In this document: positions 24,700 through 34,032 of the stretch, piece by piece | Layout of the letters: each line of letters opens with the position of its first letter | How positions within the stretch are numbered: the first letter of the stretch is position 1 | From: Geothrix sp. | Lineage (GTDB): Bacteria; Acidobacteriota; Holophagae; Holophagales; Holophagaceae | Direction: 5' to 3' | DNA: 48,760 bases | NCBI GenBank assembly: GCA_030824075.1 | Contig: JAVBYJ010000002.1 | Span: forward strand, 1-48,760 | The notes under the pieces: generated by a model | The model's database searches: none | Seen by the model: only the letters and a program-made list of their open reading frames with translations | What the model was told of the DNA's origin: nothing | Made by a program: the position numbers and the translations under genes

Positions 24700-26024
24700 G
24701 TCGCGCTCCAGATCCGCACCAGGCCTTCGAATCGTTCGCCGCGCTGTTCGAAGTTATCGAACTGGTCAAAGCTCGCGCAGGCGGGACTGAGCAGCACCTG
24801 GTCGCCGGGTCGCGCCAGGGAGAGGGCGGCGTGCACAGCGTCGTCGAAGCCCGGGACCTCGTCGTGGGGCAGATCACCAAGATCCCGCTTCAGCTGGGGA
24901 ATGGCCTCGCCCAGAAAGACGAGCCGCCGCAGCTTGCCGCCCAGGGCCTCGCGCAGGGGTTCATAGCTGGCGCCCTTATCGGTGCCGCCGAGCAGCAGCA
25001 CCAGGGGCCCAGGCAGGGCGCGGATGGCGGTCAGCGTGGCATCCACATTGGTGCCCTTGGAATCGTTGTAGGCGCTCACGCCGCCCTTTTCACCGCAGAA
25101 GGCGATGCGGTGAGCCAGTCCGGGATAGCTCCGCAAGCCTTCGCGGAGGCCGTCAAGGGAGGCCCCGGCCTGCCGGGCCAGAAGGCTGGCCGCCAGGGCG
25201 TTCTCCACATTGTGTTCGCCGGGGATGCGCAGTTCCGAGCGGGCCAGGAGCACCTCGTCCCGGAAACGCATCGTGCCGGAGTCATCGCACCAGGCGTCGC
25301 AGGGGGACCATCCGAAACAGGCCGTCTGTCCCGCTCCAGGGGCGTCCTGCCACCACTCAGGATGGGCGACGGGCACCACCCGGACATCCTCGGCCGTCTG
25401 CCCTTCGAAGATCCGCAGCTTGGTCCGCCGGTAGGTTTCCATGGTGCCGTGGCGGGCCAGATGATCGGGGGTCAGGTTCAGGAAGGCGGCGCCCTCGGCG
25501 TGGAACGACCGGGTGGATTCGAGCTGGTAGCTGCTGAGTTCCACTGCGAAAACGGTGCCGGCGGGCGCGGCCTGGACGGCCTCGATCATGGGGGTGCCCA
25601 GGTTGCCACAGGCGACGGCGGAAATCCCAGAGGCCCTCAGCACATGCGCCACCAGATCCGTGGTTGTGCTCTTCCCGTTGGTGCCTGTCACCGCCAACAC
25701 CCGGCTACCGTCGTTCCGCTCGCGAAGCAGCCGGTGCGCCAGCTCCACCTCGCCGATCACCGGGAGCCCGCGCCCCAGGGCTTCGGTGACAAAAGGGATG
25801 GAGCGAGGAATGCCCGGGCTGATCACCAGCTCATCACACTCATCCAGAAGCGCCAGTGGGTGACTGCCCCATACCCCCGGGATGCCGGCTTTCGCCAGAT
25901 CCAGTTCCAGGGTGGCTCCGGGCTCCAGACGACTGTCCGTCAACACGACGGCGTGCCCTTTCCCGGCAAGAAAATGGGCCGCCGCGAGCCCTGAACGCCC
26001 TGCTCCCATGACCACGGTGCGCAT
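24696..26024 (-). CDS. murD: UDP-N-acetylmuramoyl-L-alanine:D-glutamate ligase
   Basis: Adds D-Glu to UDP-MurNAc-L-Ala with ATP in the cytoplasm. The 442-residue protein starts with a Rossmann domain (TVVMGAGRSGLAAAHFLAGKG). The P-loop is VLAVTGTNGKSTTTDLVAHVL. Then come AVELSSYQLE, LNLTPDHLARHGTMETY and the C-terminal domain with YNDSKGTNVDATLTAI and LLLGGTDKG. The ATG at 26024 has GGGAGG upstream; a GTG 12 bases earlier is possible. It is separated from mraY by an EAL gene on the other strand, so it needs its own promoter between 26025 and 26189. Confidence 0.96.
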   Translation of the reverse strand: MRTVVMGAGRSGLAAAHFLAGKGHAVVLTDSRLEPGATLELDLAKAGIPGVWGSHPLALLDECDELVISPGIPRSIPFVTEALGRGLPVIGEVELAHRLLRERNDGSRVLAVTGTNGKSTTTDLVAHVLRASGISAVACGNLGTPMIEAVQAAPAGTVFAVELSSYQLESTRSFHAEGAAFLNLTPDHLARHGTMETYRRTKLRIFEGQTAEDVRVVPVAHPEWWQDAPGAGQTACFGWSPCDAWCDDSGTMRFRDEVLLARSELRIPGEHNVENALAASLLARQAGASLDGLREGLRSYPGLAHRIAFCGEKGGVSAYNDSKGTNVDATLTAIRALPGPLVLLLGGTDKGASYEPLREALGGKLRRLVFLGEAIPQLKRDLGDLPHDEVPGFDDAVHAALSLARPGDQVLLSPACASFDQFDNFEQRGERFEGLVRIWSAT

Positions 26025-26189
26025 GCCGCCTCCCACTCCAGCCTAGGAGCCTGGCCCCGGATTCGATAGCCCCGCGCGCCAATGCTTAAACTGGGCTTGA
26101 ACCGGGCTTGGATGGGCGCCTCGGCGGGGACATCCACGGATGGGCGCGATACACTGGAACAGGGTTCCCTGAGCGAGCACGGAGTGAAC

Positions 26190-26957
26190 ATGCACAAGGG
26201 CATCCTGGAAAGCTTGTTGAACGGCGAAGGCCACATCGTCCCGCATGTGCAGCCCATGTACCGGCTGAACGACAACCGCCTTATGGCCCTGGAATACCTC
26301 GCCCGGCACCTGGACGCCGATGGCAACGCCCATCCGGTGGGTCCGATCCTCCAGGACCCCGCGCTCCGACCGGAGGACCGGCTCACCCTGGATCTGAAAT
26401 TCCTCGAATCCACCTTTCAGACCCTCGCGCGCACCGGCAACGCCAGCCACCTCCACTTCGTGAACCTGGAGCCGGTGAGTCTTGAGGCACCGGGCTTCTG
26501 GGAGTCGCTGCCCCGATGGATGGAGGCCCTGCCCTTCAGTCCTGAGCGCGTGGTCATGGAGTTCACGGAATCCCAGGGGGTGCACGACCTCGAAGCCCTC
26601 CAGGGTTTCGCGAACCGCCTGCGGGATCTCGGCCTGCGCGTGGCCGTGGATGATCTCGGCGCGGGGGTCGCCAGCCTGACCCACATGGCGCGGTTGGCGC
26701 CGGATTTCATCAAGGCCGACCGCAGCCTCGTGGAACAGGTCCATCGGCGTCCCTACCAGGCGGCCCTTCTCAACGCCCTCTCCCACTTCGCCCAGCGCAT
26801 GCGGATCGGCTTCATCGCCGAAGGCATCGAAACCCTCGAAGAGCTGGAGGCCGTCATGGACGCGGACGTGCCCTGGGGCCAGGGCTATATCCTGGGTCAG
26901 CCCTGGCCCACCCGGCCCAGGCCGCTCACGGGACCTATCGCAGCTTCAGGGAGCTGA
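26190..26957 (+). CDS. EAL-domain protein, probable cyclic-di-GMP phosphodiesterase
   Basis: A stand-alone 255-residue EAL domain. The signature Glu is in ALEYLARH, so EYL replaces EAL. Other catalytic residues are present: Asn in FVNLEP, Glu in MEFTES, the Asp pair in AVDDLGAG (instead of DDFGTG), Lys in FIKADRS, Glu in IAEGIET and Gln in WGQGYILGQP. Activity is therefore plausible but could be weak, or the protein could be a c-di-GMP sensor. The start at 26190 has GGAG five bases upstream. The gene is opposite to the cell-wall cluster and its last 23 bases overlap the end of mraY. Confidence 0.9.
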   Translation: MHKGILESLLNGEGHIVPHVQPMYRLNDNRLMALEYLARHLDADGNAHPVGPILQDPALRPEDRLTLDLKFLESTFQTLARTGNASHLHFVNLEPVSLEAPGFWESLPRWMEALPFSPERVVMEFTESQGVHDLEALQGFANRLRDLGLRVAVDDLGAGVASLTHMARLAPDFIKADRSLVEQVHRRPYQAALLNALSHFAQRMRIGFIAEGIETLEELEAVMDADVPWGQGYILGQPWPTRPRPLTGPIAASGS

Positions 26958-28023
26958 GCGCCAGGATCGAACACACGATGGCCGTGATCCACATGCGGAT
27001 GACGACCTTCGTCTCCTGGAGTCCGCCCAGTTCCAGATGATGGTGGAACGGTGCCATGCGGAAGATGCGCTTGCCGCCCCGCAGCTTGAAGCTCCCCACC
27101 TGGAGGATCACGCTCACCGCCTCTGCCACGAAGAGGCCGCCGGCGAGGACCAGCAGCACCTCCTGCTTGATGATCACGGCCACCGTACCCAGCGCGCCGC
27201 CCAGGCCCAGCGAGCCCGTGTCGCCCATGAACACTTCTGCGGGATGGGCGTTGTACCAGAGGAAGCCCAGGCAGGCCCCCGCCATGGCGCCCATGAACAC
27301 GGAGAGTTCCGCGCCGCCCGGCACGTGAGGCACCACCAGATAGGCGGCGATTTTCACGTGGCCCACCACGTAGGCCAAGATCGCGTAGGTGAGCGACACG
27401 ATGAGCGTCCCGCCGATGGCCAAGCCATCCAGACCATCCGTGAGGTTCACCGCGTTGCTCGTACCGACCATCACCAGCCAGATCCAGGGGATGAGGAGCA
27501 CGCCCACATCGGGCCGGAAGTTCTTGAAGAAGGGGACGGAGAGTTGGCTTGTGGCGTTTCCGCGCAGACCGAAATGCAGGATGAGCCAAGCCACGATCAG
27601 CGAGATGCCCGTCAGGAGGGCCATTTTCTGCCAGCTGGACAGGCCGAGGTTCTGCTTCTTGAGAAGCTTCTGCGCGTCGTCGAAGGCGCCCACCACACCG
27701 AAACCCAGCAGGGCCATCAGGACCACCCAGATGGCGCCACTCTTGAGATCACACCAGAGCAGCGTGGATACGGTGATGACCAGCAGGATGAGGATGCCGC
27801 CCATGGTGGGCGTGCCCGCCTTCTTCTGGTGATGCTCCGGGCCGACGTCACGGATGTGCTGGCCCATCTTGAGCGCGGTCAGGGTGCGGATCACCCAGGG
27901 TCCGAGCAGCAGGCTCAGCACCATGGCCGTGGCGGCCGCCATGGCGGTGCGGAACGTGACATAGCGGAAGACCGAGAGGCCCGGAACCACATCGCGAAAG
28001 GGGTAGAGAAGCCAGGGAAGCAT
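26935..28023 (-). CDS. mraY: Phospho-N-acetylmuramoyl-pentapeptide transferase
   Basis: Transfers phospho-MurNAc-pentapeptide to undecaprenyl phosphate, making lipid I in the inner membrane. The 362-residue protein has about ten helices and the family motifs KKAGTPTMGG near residue 70, GAFDDAQKLLKKQNLGLS near residue 110, SNAVNLTDGLDGLAIG near residue 190, and the HHH site APFHHHLELGG near the end. It follows murF by ten bases. Its final bases run antisense to the EAL gene, so mraY is the end of this transcription unit. Confidence 0.97.
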   Translation of the reverse strand: MLPWLLYPFRDVVPGLSVFRYVTFRTAMAAATAMVLSLLLGPWVIRTLTALKMGQHIRDVGPEHHQKKAGTPTMGGILILLVITVSTLLWCDLKSGAIWVVLMALLGFGVVGAFDDAQKLLKKQNLGLSSWQKMALLTGISLIVAWLILHFGLRGNATSQLSVPFFKNFRPDVGVLLIPWIWLVMVGTSNAVNLTDGLDGLAIGGTLIVSLTYAILAYVVGHVKIAAYLVVPHVPGGAELSVFMGAMAGACLGFLWYNAHPAEVFMGDTGSLGLGGALGTVAVIIKQEVLLVLAGGLFVAEAVSVILQVGSFKLRGGKRIFRMAPFHHHLELGGLQETKVVIRMWITAIVCSILALSSLKLR

Positions 28024-28033
28024 GACGATCCGT

Positions 28034-29413
28034 TCAAAAACCTGAGGGCTGAGGACTGAAGATTGAAGATTGAAGCAGCCATTCCACGACGCGCTCAGCG
28101 CGCCAGAACCGGCTTCCCTTCACCAGGATACGGGCTCCCGGCGGGATTGCGGAGAGTCCTGCCGCGTCATCGCGCAGGGTCTCGTAGTCCGGGAAGGCCA
28201 CGGCCCGCGGGCCGAACCCTTCGGCGTATTCCTGGGCGAAATCGCCATAGGCCCACAGACGCGAGAGGCCCAAGCCCTTCAAGGCCGCACCGGTCTCCTG
28301 GTGGATCCTCGAAGCTTCCGGTCCCAACTCACGCATCGAGCCCAGCACCACCACCGCTTCACCGCCGGGAAGCTGCAAGAGGGCACCGGCGCAGGCCAGG
28401 ATCGAATCAGAGCTGGCGTTGTAGGTTTCGTCCAGCAGGCAGCCCCCGCCGGCCAGGGGGTGGAGCCGCCCTCGGCCAGGTCCCGGTGCCACGGTGCCAA
28501 GGTTGATCGCTACCTGTTCCGGATCGAAGCCCGCCCGGATGGCGAGGGCGGCTGCCAAGGCCGCATTGCGCACCTGGTGCTCACCGGGCAGCTGGAGCCG
28601 CACCGGAACCAGGCCCAGGGGCGTCCGCAGGCGGAACGTCTCGCCTGCAGCTCCCAGGGATTCCACCGCCTCATAGCCATAGGCTTGCCCCTCGCCCACG
28701 GGCAGGGCTTCGGCATGCCGGGCCCAGGGCTGCTCGGCGATCCAGCGGCACCATTCATCCGACGCCAGGTGGGCCCAGACACCGCCTCGCCTCACTCCGG
28801 ACACCAGCTCACCCTTGGCTTCAGCGATGCCCTGCTGGCCCCCGGCGAAGTTCTCGACGTGGGCCGTCCCGATGAGGGTGATGAGGCCGTAATCCAGCGG
28901 GGCGATCTCCGTGAGCCGCCGGATCTCGCCCGGGGTGCTCATCCCCATCTCCAGCACCGCCGAAGGAAGGTCCTCGGGCAGGGTGGCCAGGGCTTCCGGC
29001 AGGCCCAAGGTGTTGTTGCGGTTCCCCGGTGTCTTCCATCCGCCGACCGCCGCGGCAAGCAGTTCCTTGGTGCTGGTCTTCCCCACACTGCCCGTGATGC
29101 CAAACACCGCCTTCGGCCGCACGGCCGCCAGCCGGGTCTGCCCCCATCGCTGGAGGGCGGCCAGGGTCTCGGGCACCACCAATTGTGGACAATCACTGTC
29201 CAGGGGATGATCCACCAGCAGAGCGGCGGCCCCCTTGTCCACCGCCTGCATGGCGAAGTCGTGCCCGTCGCGTTCGGCCCTCAGGGCCACGAAACAGGCG
29301 CCGGGCTGAAGGGTCCGGGTGTCCATGGAGAGCGAGGAAGGCACCACGGCGCCGTCGCCCAAAATCTCGCCTCCCACCTGGGAGGCGGCCTGCCATAGGG
29401 ACCAGAGGCTCAT
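28034..29413 (-). CDS. murF: UDP-MurNAc-tripeptide:D-Ala-D-Ala ligase
   Basis: Adds the D-Ala-D-Ala dipeptide to complete the pentapeptide precursor. The 459-residue enzyme has the N-terminal domain start SLSMDTRTLQPGACFVAL, the P-loop FGITGSVGKTSTKELLA, NRNNTLGLPE, LEMGMSTPGEI and the C-terminal DETYNASSDSILA. The start is the ATG at 29413, overlapping the tsaC stop in ATGA and with AAGGAG inside tsaC. The extreme C-terminus (SSIFSPQPSGF) is encoded by a heptameric DNA repeat and is probably an added tail. Confidence 0.95.
   Translation of the reverse strand: MSLWSLWQAASQVGGEILGDGAVVPSSLSMDTRTLQPGACFVALRAERDGHDFAMQAVDKGAAALLVDHPLDSDCPQLVVPETLAALQRWGQTRLAAVRPKAVFGITGSVGKTSTKELLAAAVGGWKTPGNRNNTLGLPEALATLPEDLPSAVLEMGMSTPGEIRRLTEIAPLDYGLITLIGTAHVENFAGGQQGIAEAKGELVSGVRRGGVWAHLASDEWCRWIAEQPWARHAEALPVGEGQAYGYEAVESLGAAGETFRLRTPLGLVPVRLQLPGEHQVRNAALAAALAIRAGFDPEQVAINLGTVAPGPGRGRLHPLAGGGCLLDETYNASSDSILACAGALLQLPGGEAVVVLGSMRELGPEASRIHQETGAALKGLGLSRLWAYGDFAQEYAEGFGPRAVAFPDYETLRDDAAGLSAIPPGARILVKGSRFWRAERVVEWLLQSSIFSPQPSGF
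28042..28075. repeat. Degenerate heptamer repeat at the murF end
   Basis: Five consecutive 7-base units fit YTGARGR: CTGAGGG, CTGAGGA, CTGAAGA, TTGAAGA and TTGAAG. It lies over the last codons of murF, before mraY. Such short tandem heptamers recall repeats scattered between genes in other bacteria. Copy number may vary between strains. Confidence 0.75.
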
Positions 29414-30396
29414 GCCGGCTCCTTCGCAGAGGCCCGCCGCAGGCGGTCCCGCACCGCGAGCCAGGCCTCGCCTTGCGGCGGCCACTCCATGAGGATCCGG
29501 TCGAATCCGGCATCATCCAACTCGTGGAGCAGCGCATAGAGCCGGGAGCCCACTTCCTCGGCATCCATGGGCAGCAGCACTCCGTGGACTCCTGCGGCCA
29601 GCGGCGGAAGGGCACCGATGGCCACGTAGGCCACGCGATCGGAGGCGGAGGAAAGCCCCGTACCGGGCGCCACCAGCACCAGCCGCGCCCGGGGGGCGTA
29701 ATGGCGCTCTGCCATGCCCGGCGCGGCCTGGGTTTCCCCGGCCATCACAGCGCCTTTCCACAGGTCCACGGGGCCCATGATCGCGGCGATCTCCGCTGGA
29801 GCGATGGGGCCTGGACGCAGGATGCGGGGTCGGTCTCCGGTGAGGTCGAGGATGGTGGATTCAAGGCCCGCTGCGGTGGGGCCGGCGTCCAGGATCAGAT
29901 CCACGGCCTCGCCCAGGCTGGAGGCCACGTGCTCGGCCCGGGTGGGCGACAGGTGCTGGCTGCGGTTGGCGCTGGGCGCGGCCAGGGGCTGTCCCACCGC
30001 GCGAATCAGCGCCAAGGCCACGGGATGGGCTGGGCAGCGCAGGGCCACGGAAGGCCCTCCGGCGCGCACGATGGCGGGCACCGCCGCCGAAGCTGGCAGC
30101 ACCAGCGTCAGCGGCCCGGGCCAGAAGCGTTCCGCGAGCAGCTGAGCTTCGACCGGCCACTGGGCGACGAGGGCCTTGGCGGACGCCACACTGGCCACGT
30201 GGAGGATCAAGGGATTCGTGGCGGGCCGACCCTTCGCGGCGTAGATGCGGGCCACGGCCTCAGGGTTCAGGCCATCCGCTCCCAGGCCGTAGACCGTTTC
30301 CGTGGGGAACGCCACAAGGGCTCCCGCAGCGAGGATGGCCGCCGCCTCCCCGATGGCCGGGTCGTCCGGTCCCCTGACCACGAGAAGGCGTGTCAC
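29410..30396 (-). CDS. tsaC: L-threonylcarbamoyladenylate synthase (TsaC/Sua5 type)
   Basis: Makes threonylcarbamoyl-AMP for the t6A tRNA modification. The 328-residue protein has the YrdC-type domain (about 1-195): VAFPTETVYGLGADG, the KxR region AAKGRPATNPLILHV, FWPGPLTLVLP, VALRCPAHP and PLAAPSANRSQHLSPT. A linker (about 200-235) leads to a Sua5-type C-terminal domain that ends before residue 320. It starts with GTG, which overlaps the murE stop (GTGA), with GGGAGG upstream. Finding this tRNA gene between murE and murF is unusual. Confidence 0.93.
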   Translation of the reverse strand: MTRLLVVRGPDDPAIGEAAAILAAGALVAFPTETVYGLGADGLNPEAVARIYAAKGRPATNPLILHVASVASAKALVAQWPVEAQLLAERFWPGPLTLVLPASAAVPAIVRAGGPSVALRCPAHPVALALIRAVGQPLAAPSANRSQHLSPTRAEHVASSLGEAVDLILDAGPTAAGLESTILDLTGDRPRILRPGPIAPAEIAAIMGPVDLWKGAVMAGETQAAPGMAERHYAPRARLVLVAPGTGLSSASDRVAYVAIGALPPLAAGVHGVLLPMDAEEVGSRLYALLHELDDAGFDRILMEWPPQGEAWLAVRDRLRRASAKEPA

Positions 30397-31850
30397 CGGT
30401 CGCCTCCCAGCGCCGCTTCCACGGCCGCGCGGTCGCTGTAGGGGTACTTCACGCCGCAGATCTCCTGGTAGGGCTCGTGGCCCTTGCCCGCCAGCAGCAG
30501 CAGGTCTCCGGGGCGGCAGTCCGCGAGGGCCCGGCGCACGGATCCGCCGCGGTCGGCGTGGCGGTGGTAACGGGCGGCGTCGGCCCGCAGGGATTCCGGA
30601 ATGCCAGGCGCTGCATCATCAAGGATGCGCTCTGGATCCTCGGTGCGGGGATTGTCGCTGGTGTGCCACAGCACATCCGCACCGGCCGCCACCGCCGCGG
30701 CCATGAGGGGGCGTTTCGTACGGTCGCGGTCCCCCCCGCAGCCGAAGAGCACGTGCAGGCGGCCGCCCGGCGGAAGCAGGCGGCGGCCCTCCGCCAGCAG
30801 CTGCTCGAGAGCATCCGGCGTATGGGCGTAGTCCACCATCACCCCAAAGGGCTGGCCACAGTCCACGCGCTCCAGGCGGCCCGGCGCCCCGGTCACCCCC
30901 GGCACCGCGGGCACCAGCCGGTTCAGGTCGAAACCAGCCTCGGCGCAGGCGGCCAGGGCCGCCAGCAGGTTGTAGACATTGAAGCGGCCCAACAGGGGGC
31001 TCTCCACCACGAAGCTGCCCTGGAGGGCCTCCAGGCGGAACCGCGTGCCAGTGGGGCCCAATTCCACCGCCGCCGCCCGGTAGTCCGCCTCCCGGTCGAG
31101 GGCGTAGCTCCAGCAACGGCCTCCTTCGAGCAACCGACGGCCGAAGGCATCATCGGTGTTCACCAGGAACCGGGCGCTTTGATCCCGCAGACGGACCTTG
31201 GCCGCGAAGTAGGCCTCCAAGGTGCCGTGGTAGTCCAAGTGATCCTGGGTGAGGTTCGTGAAGACCCCGACCTTGAACAGGGCGCCGTGGACCCGTCCCA
31301 GGCAGAGCGCATGGCTGCTCACCTCCACCGCCGAGGCGGCGTCTCCCGCCGCCACGCTGCGCCCCAGCCAGCGGTAGAAGGCGGGGCTTTCCGGCGTGGT
31401 GCGGACGGCTTCTTCCTCGACCTCCCCCGCGGCGTTCAGGACCGTGCCCACGAGGCCGCAGCCGATGCCCGCGCCGCGCAGCAGCTGGCGGATGAGCGTG
31501 GTGGTGGTGGTCTTGCCGTTGGTGCCCGTGACCCCGATGAGGGCCAGGTGCTCGTCCGGGGTGCCGTGCAGCCTGCGGGCCAATTCGGCCATCTGCAATC
31601 GGGGATCACCCAGGAAGGTGCAGGTCGCGACCGACTCTGGCGCGGTCACGGCAGCGGTGGAAAGAATCGAATGGGCGCCCTGGGCGAGGGCTTGCGGGAC
31701 GAAGGTCATGCCGTCGGCCTGCTCGCCCTTCAGGGCCAGGAAGGCCCATCCGGGACGCACCTCGCGGCTGTCGCTGGTGAGGTCCGCCACCTCGACATCC
31801 GGCCCGGACTGCCGCCGGGCGATTCCTTCGATGAGCGTATCGAGCTTCAT
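30393..31850 (-). CDS. murE: UDP-MurNAc-L-Ala-D-Glu:meso-diaminopimelate ligase
   Basis: Adds the third residue of the stem peptide. The 485-residue protein has DLTSDSREVRPGWAFLAL, the P-loop IGVTGTNGKTTTTTLIRQLL, AVEVSSHALCLGRV and TNLTQDHLDYHGTLEAY. The DNPR motif in HTSDNPRTEDP identifies meso-diaminopimelate as substrate. The carbamylated-lysine site lies in YFAAKVRLRD. It begins in the ATGA overlap with ftsI. Confidence 0.97.
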   Translation of the reverse strand: MKLDTLIEGIARRQSGPDVEVADLTSDSREVRPGWAFLALKGEQADGMTFVPQALAQGAHSILSTAAVTAPESVATCTFLGDPRLQMAELARRLHGTPDEHLALIGVTGTNGKTTTTTLIRQLLRGAGIGCGLVGTVLNAAGEVEEEAVRTTPESPAFYRWLGRSVAAGDAASAVEVSSHALCLGRVHGALFKVGVFTNLTQDHLDYHGTLEAYFAAKVRLRDQSARFLVNTDDAFGRRLLEGGRCWSYALDREADYRAAAVELGPTGTRFRLEALQGSFVVESPLLGRFNVYNLLAALAACAEAGFDLNRLVPAVPGVTGAPGRLERVDCGQPFGVMVDYAHTPDALEQLLAEGRRLLPPGGRLHVLFGCGGDRDRTKRPLMAAAVAAGADVLWHTSDNPRTEDPERILDDAAPGIPESLRADAARYHRHADRGGSVRRALADCRPGDLLLLAGKGHEPYQEICGVKYPYSDRAAVEAALGGDR

Positions 31851-33988
31851 GGCATTCCCGCCTTGATCTTGACCACCGTGCCCGGCTCCAGCGGCGCGCC
31901 GGGTTCGGGGCTCTGGCCCAGCACCCGCGTGGCCGTGATTCCCGGCGAGGATTCCACCCTGGGCGTGCCGCCCACCAGCACCACGCGGTGGATGGCGGCC
32001 TTGAGGCTGAGACCCTGGAGGTCAGGCACCCGGCCCCGTTCCACATGGACGGTGGCCTCGTCGGTCTCGCTCACGGACCAGTCGCGGAGCGACAGCGTGA
32101 GATCTTTTTCGCGATCGGGATCCGGTGTGGCCAGCCGAAACCGGAGGATCCCGTCGCCGATGCGCTTGAACAGGGGCGCTGCCACATCGCCGCCCGTGGT
32201 ATCCCCCGCCGGATCATCCAGCATCACCAGCACCCCGTACTGCGGCTTATCCGCGGGGAAGAAGCCCATGAAGGAGGCGAAATGGCGCTTGGGATCGTAT
32301 TTCCCGTCAATGAGCTTGCGACTGGTGCCGGTCTTGCCGAAGGACTCCACGCCATTGTCGAGCCGCCCCTTCTTCCCCGTGCCTTGGGTCATGACCCCCT
32401 TGAGGGCCTCCTTCATCAGGCCCGCAGTCTCCTCGCTCAGGACCTGATTGCGCACCGTGGGCTTGAACTCCTTCAACAGCAGGCCCTTGTCGTTGTAGAT
32501 GCGCTGCACGAGGATCGGCTGCATGAGTTTGCCGCCGTTGGCCAGCGCGCAGCCCGCCATGAGGATCTGGAGGGGCGTGGTGCTGAGGCCATAGCCATAG
32601 GAGAAGGTGTACTGGGTGGGCACGCTCCACCGGTCCGGTGCGATCATGCGCCCCTGGCTCTCGCCGGGAAAATTGAGACCGGTGGGGTCGCCAAAGCCGA
32701 ACTTGCGCAGGTACTGGTAGTGGACGGAGGGATCGAGGCGGATGCCCATCTTGGCGGCGCCGATGTTGGAGCTCTGCCAGAGAATCTCCTCGAAGGTCAG
32801 CACCCCGTGGCCGTGGGTGTCCGTGATGGGTGGCACCTTCGCGCTGTACTGCCAGCGCCCGGCCAGGCAGTCGATGCGCTCGCCTAGGCGCACCTTGCGT
32901 TCCTCCAGGGCGATGGCGGCGGTGAAGATCTTCATGGTGGAGCCCGGTTCGTACACGTCTTCGACGGGATGCACCTTGCGCGCCGCCTTCTGCCGTTCCA
33001 GCTCGCGGCGCAGTTCCTCCCGCTCGCCCGCTGACAATTCCGACTCGCCGCGGTTGCGGAACTTCTTCGGCAGGATGTGATTCGGATCGAAGGTGGGGGT
33101 GCCAGCCATGGCCAGGATCTCGCCGGTCTGGGGATCCACCACCACCGCGTAGGCCGTTCGGGGCCGCGTGAGGCGCATCCCCTCCTCCAGCGCGTCCTCG
33201 ACGATGTGCTGGATGGAGGCGTCCAGGCTGAGCTGGAGCGAGGCGCCGTTGACGGGCATCTGGCTGTAGTTCTCCTGGAGGATGAGCAGCTTTCCGTGGG
33301 CATCGCGGGGAGCGATCAGTTCGCCCTTCACGCCCGCCAGCTGCTTGTCATAGGTCTGCTCGATACCGAGCTGGCCCAGGCCGTCAATATTGGTGAAACC
33401 GATGATCTGCGCCGCCAGGCTGCCGCGCGGGTAGAAGCGGCGGCTTTCAGGCTGGAACTCGATGCCGTCCAGCTCCATGGCGCGGATGGTGCCAACCTTC
33501 ATGGGCGCGAGATGGCGTTCGAGGTAGACGAAAGTCTTTTTCCGCAGGAGCTTGTCCAGCACCTGGCCCTTGGTCTGCTCCAGGATCGGGGCCAGTTTGG
33601 CGGCGACCTCCGCGGCGGCTTTCCGGTTTGGGTTCCCCCATTGCCGCTCTTCCCCCCGCGTCGCCTTGTAGTCGGGGTAGAACACGCGGGGATCGGCGAA
33701 TAGGCTCTCGACCTTGATCGAGATGGCCAGGGGTTCACCCCGGCGGTCCCGCAACTCCCCGCGGATCGGCGGCACAGGCACCACCGTGGTGTGCTGCTGC
33801 TCGGCCTTGGCCCGGTAGCGCTTGTGCTCCACCCCCTGGAGCCAAAGCAGGCGCAGCAGGATGAGCAGGGCCCAGAAGGCCATGCTGCCCATGATCCAGG
33901 GCATGCGCCGGCTCAGCAGGTCCTGGGGATCCTGCCGGCCCAGCAGGCGCCGGGGAATTCGGGGTTCGGTGGCGAAGCGGAGGGACAC
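31847..33988 (-). CDS. ftsI: Septal transpeptidase FtsI/PBP3 with PASTA domain
   Basis: Cross-links septal peptidoglycan in the periplasm. The 713-residue protein has a cytoplasmic N-terminus, a membrane anchor (MGSMAFWALLILLRLLWLQ), the dimerisation domain (about 60-270) and the transpeptidase domain. The nucleophile Ser350 lies in EPGSTMKIF. SSN (WQSSNIGAAK) and KTGT (FGKTGTSRK) are present. The last 65 residues form one PASTA domain (VPDLQGLSLKAAIHRVVLVGG), a feature known from SpoVD and PBP2x. A GTG start at 33988 is used. An ATG at 33904 is possible but would leave almost no cytoplasmic tail. Confidence 0.96.
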   Translation of the reverse strand: MSLRFATEPRIPRRLLGRQDPQDLLSRRMPWIMGSMAFWALLILLRLLWLQGVEHKRYRAKAEQQHTTVVPVPPIRGELRDRRGEPLAISIKVESLFADPRVFYPDYKATRGEERQWGNPNRKAAAEVAAKLAPILEQTKGQVLDKLLRKKTFVYLERHLAPMKVGTIRAMELDGIEFQPESRRFYPRGSLAAQIIGFTNIDGLGQLGIEQTYDKQLAGVKGELIAPRDAHGKLLILQENYSQMPVNGASLQLSLDASIQHIVEDALEEGMRLTRPRTAYAVVVDPQTGEILAMAGTPTFDPNHILPKKFRNRGESELSAGEREELRRELERQKAARKVHPVEDVYEPGSTMKIFTAAIALEERKVRLGERIDCLAGRWQYSAKVPPITDTHGHGVLTFEEILWQSSNIGAAKMGIRLDPSVHYQYLRKFGFGDPTGLNFPGESQGRMIAPDRWSVPTQYTFSYGYGLSTTPLQILMAGCALANGGKLMQPILVQRIYNDKGLLLKEFKPTVRNQVLSEETAGLMKEALKGVMTQGTGKKGRLDNGVESFGKTGTSRKLIDGKYDPKRHFASFMGFFPADKPQYGVLVMLDDPAGDTTGGDVAAPLFKRIGDGILRFRLATPDPDREKDLTLSLRDWSVSETDEATVHVERGRVPDLQGLSLKAAIHRVVLVGGTPRVESSPGITATRVLGQSPEPGAPLEPGTVVKIKAGMP

Positions 33989-34032
33989 AGAATGACCGGG
34001 GGAGCGGGATGAAGCGTTGACGGGGGCCCACA

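Noticed and set aside
26131..26142. Palindrome CATCCACGGATG before the EAL gene
   Set aside because: Only 5-bp arms in a GC-rich leader; expected often by chance.
30390..32447. A 685-codon frame on the + strand over murE and ftsI
   Set aside because: The - strand genes have full catalytic motifs and overlap each other in ATGA; this frame is low-complexity Arg/Gly/Ala.
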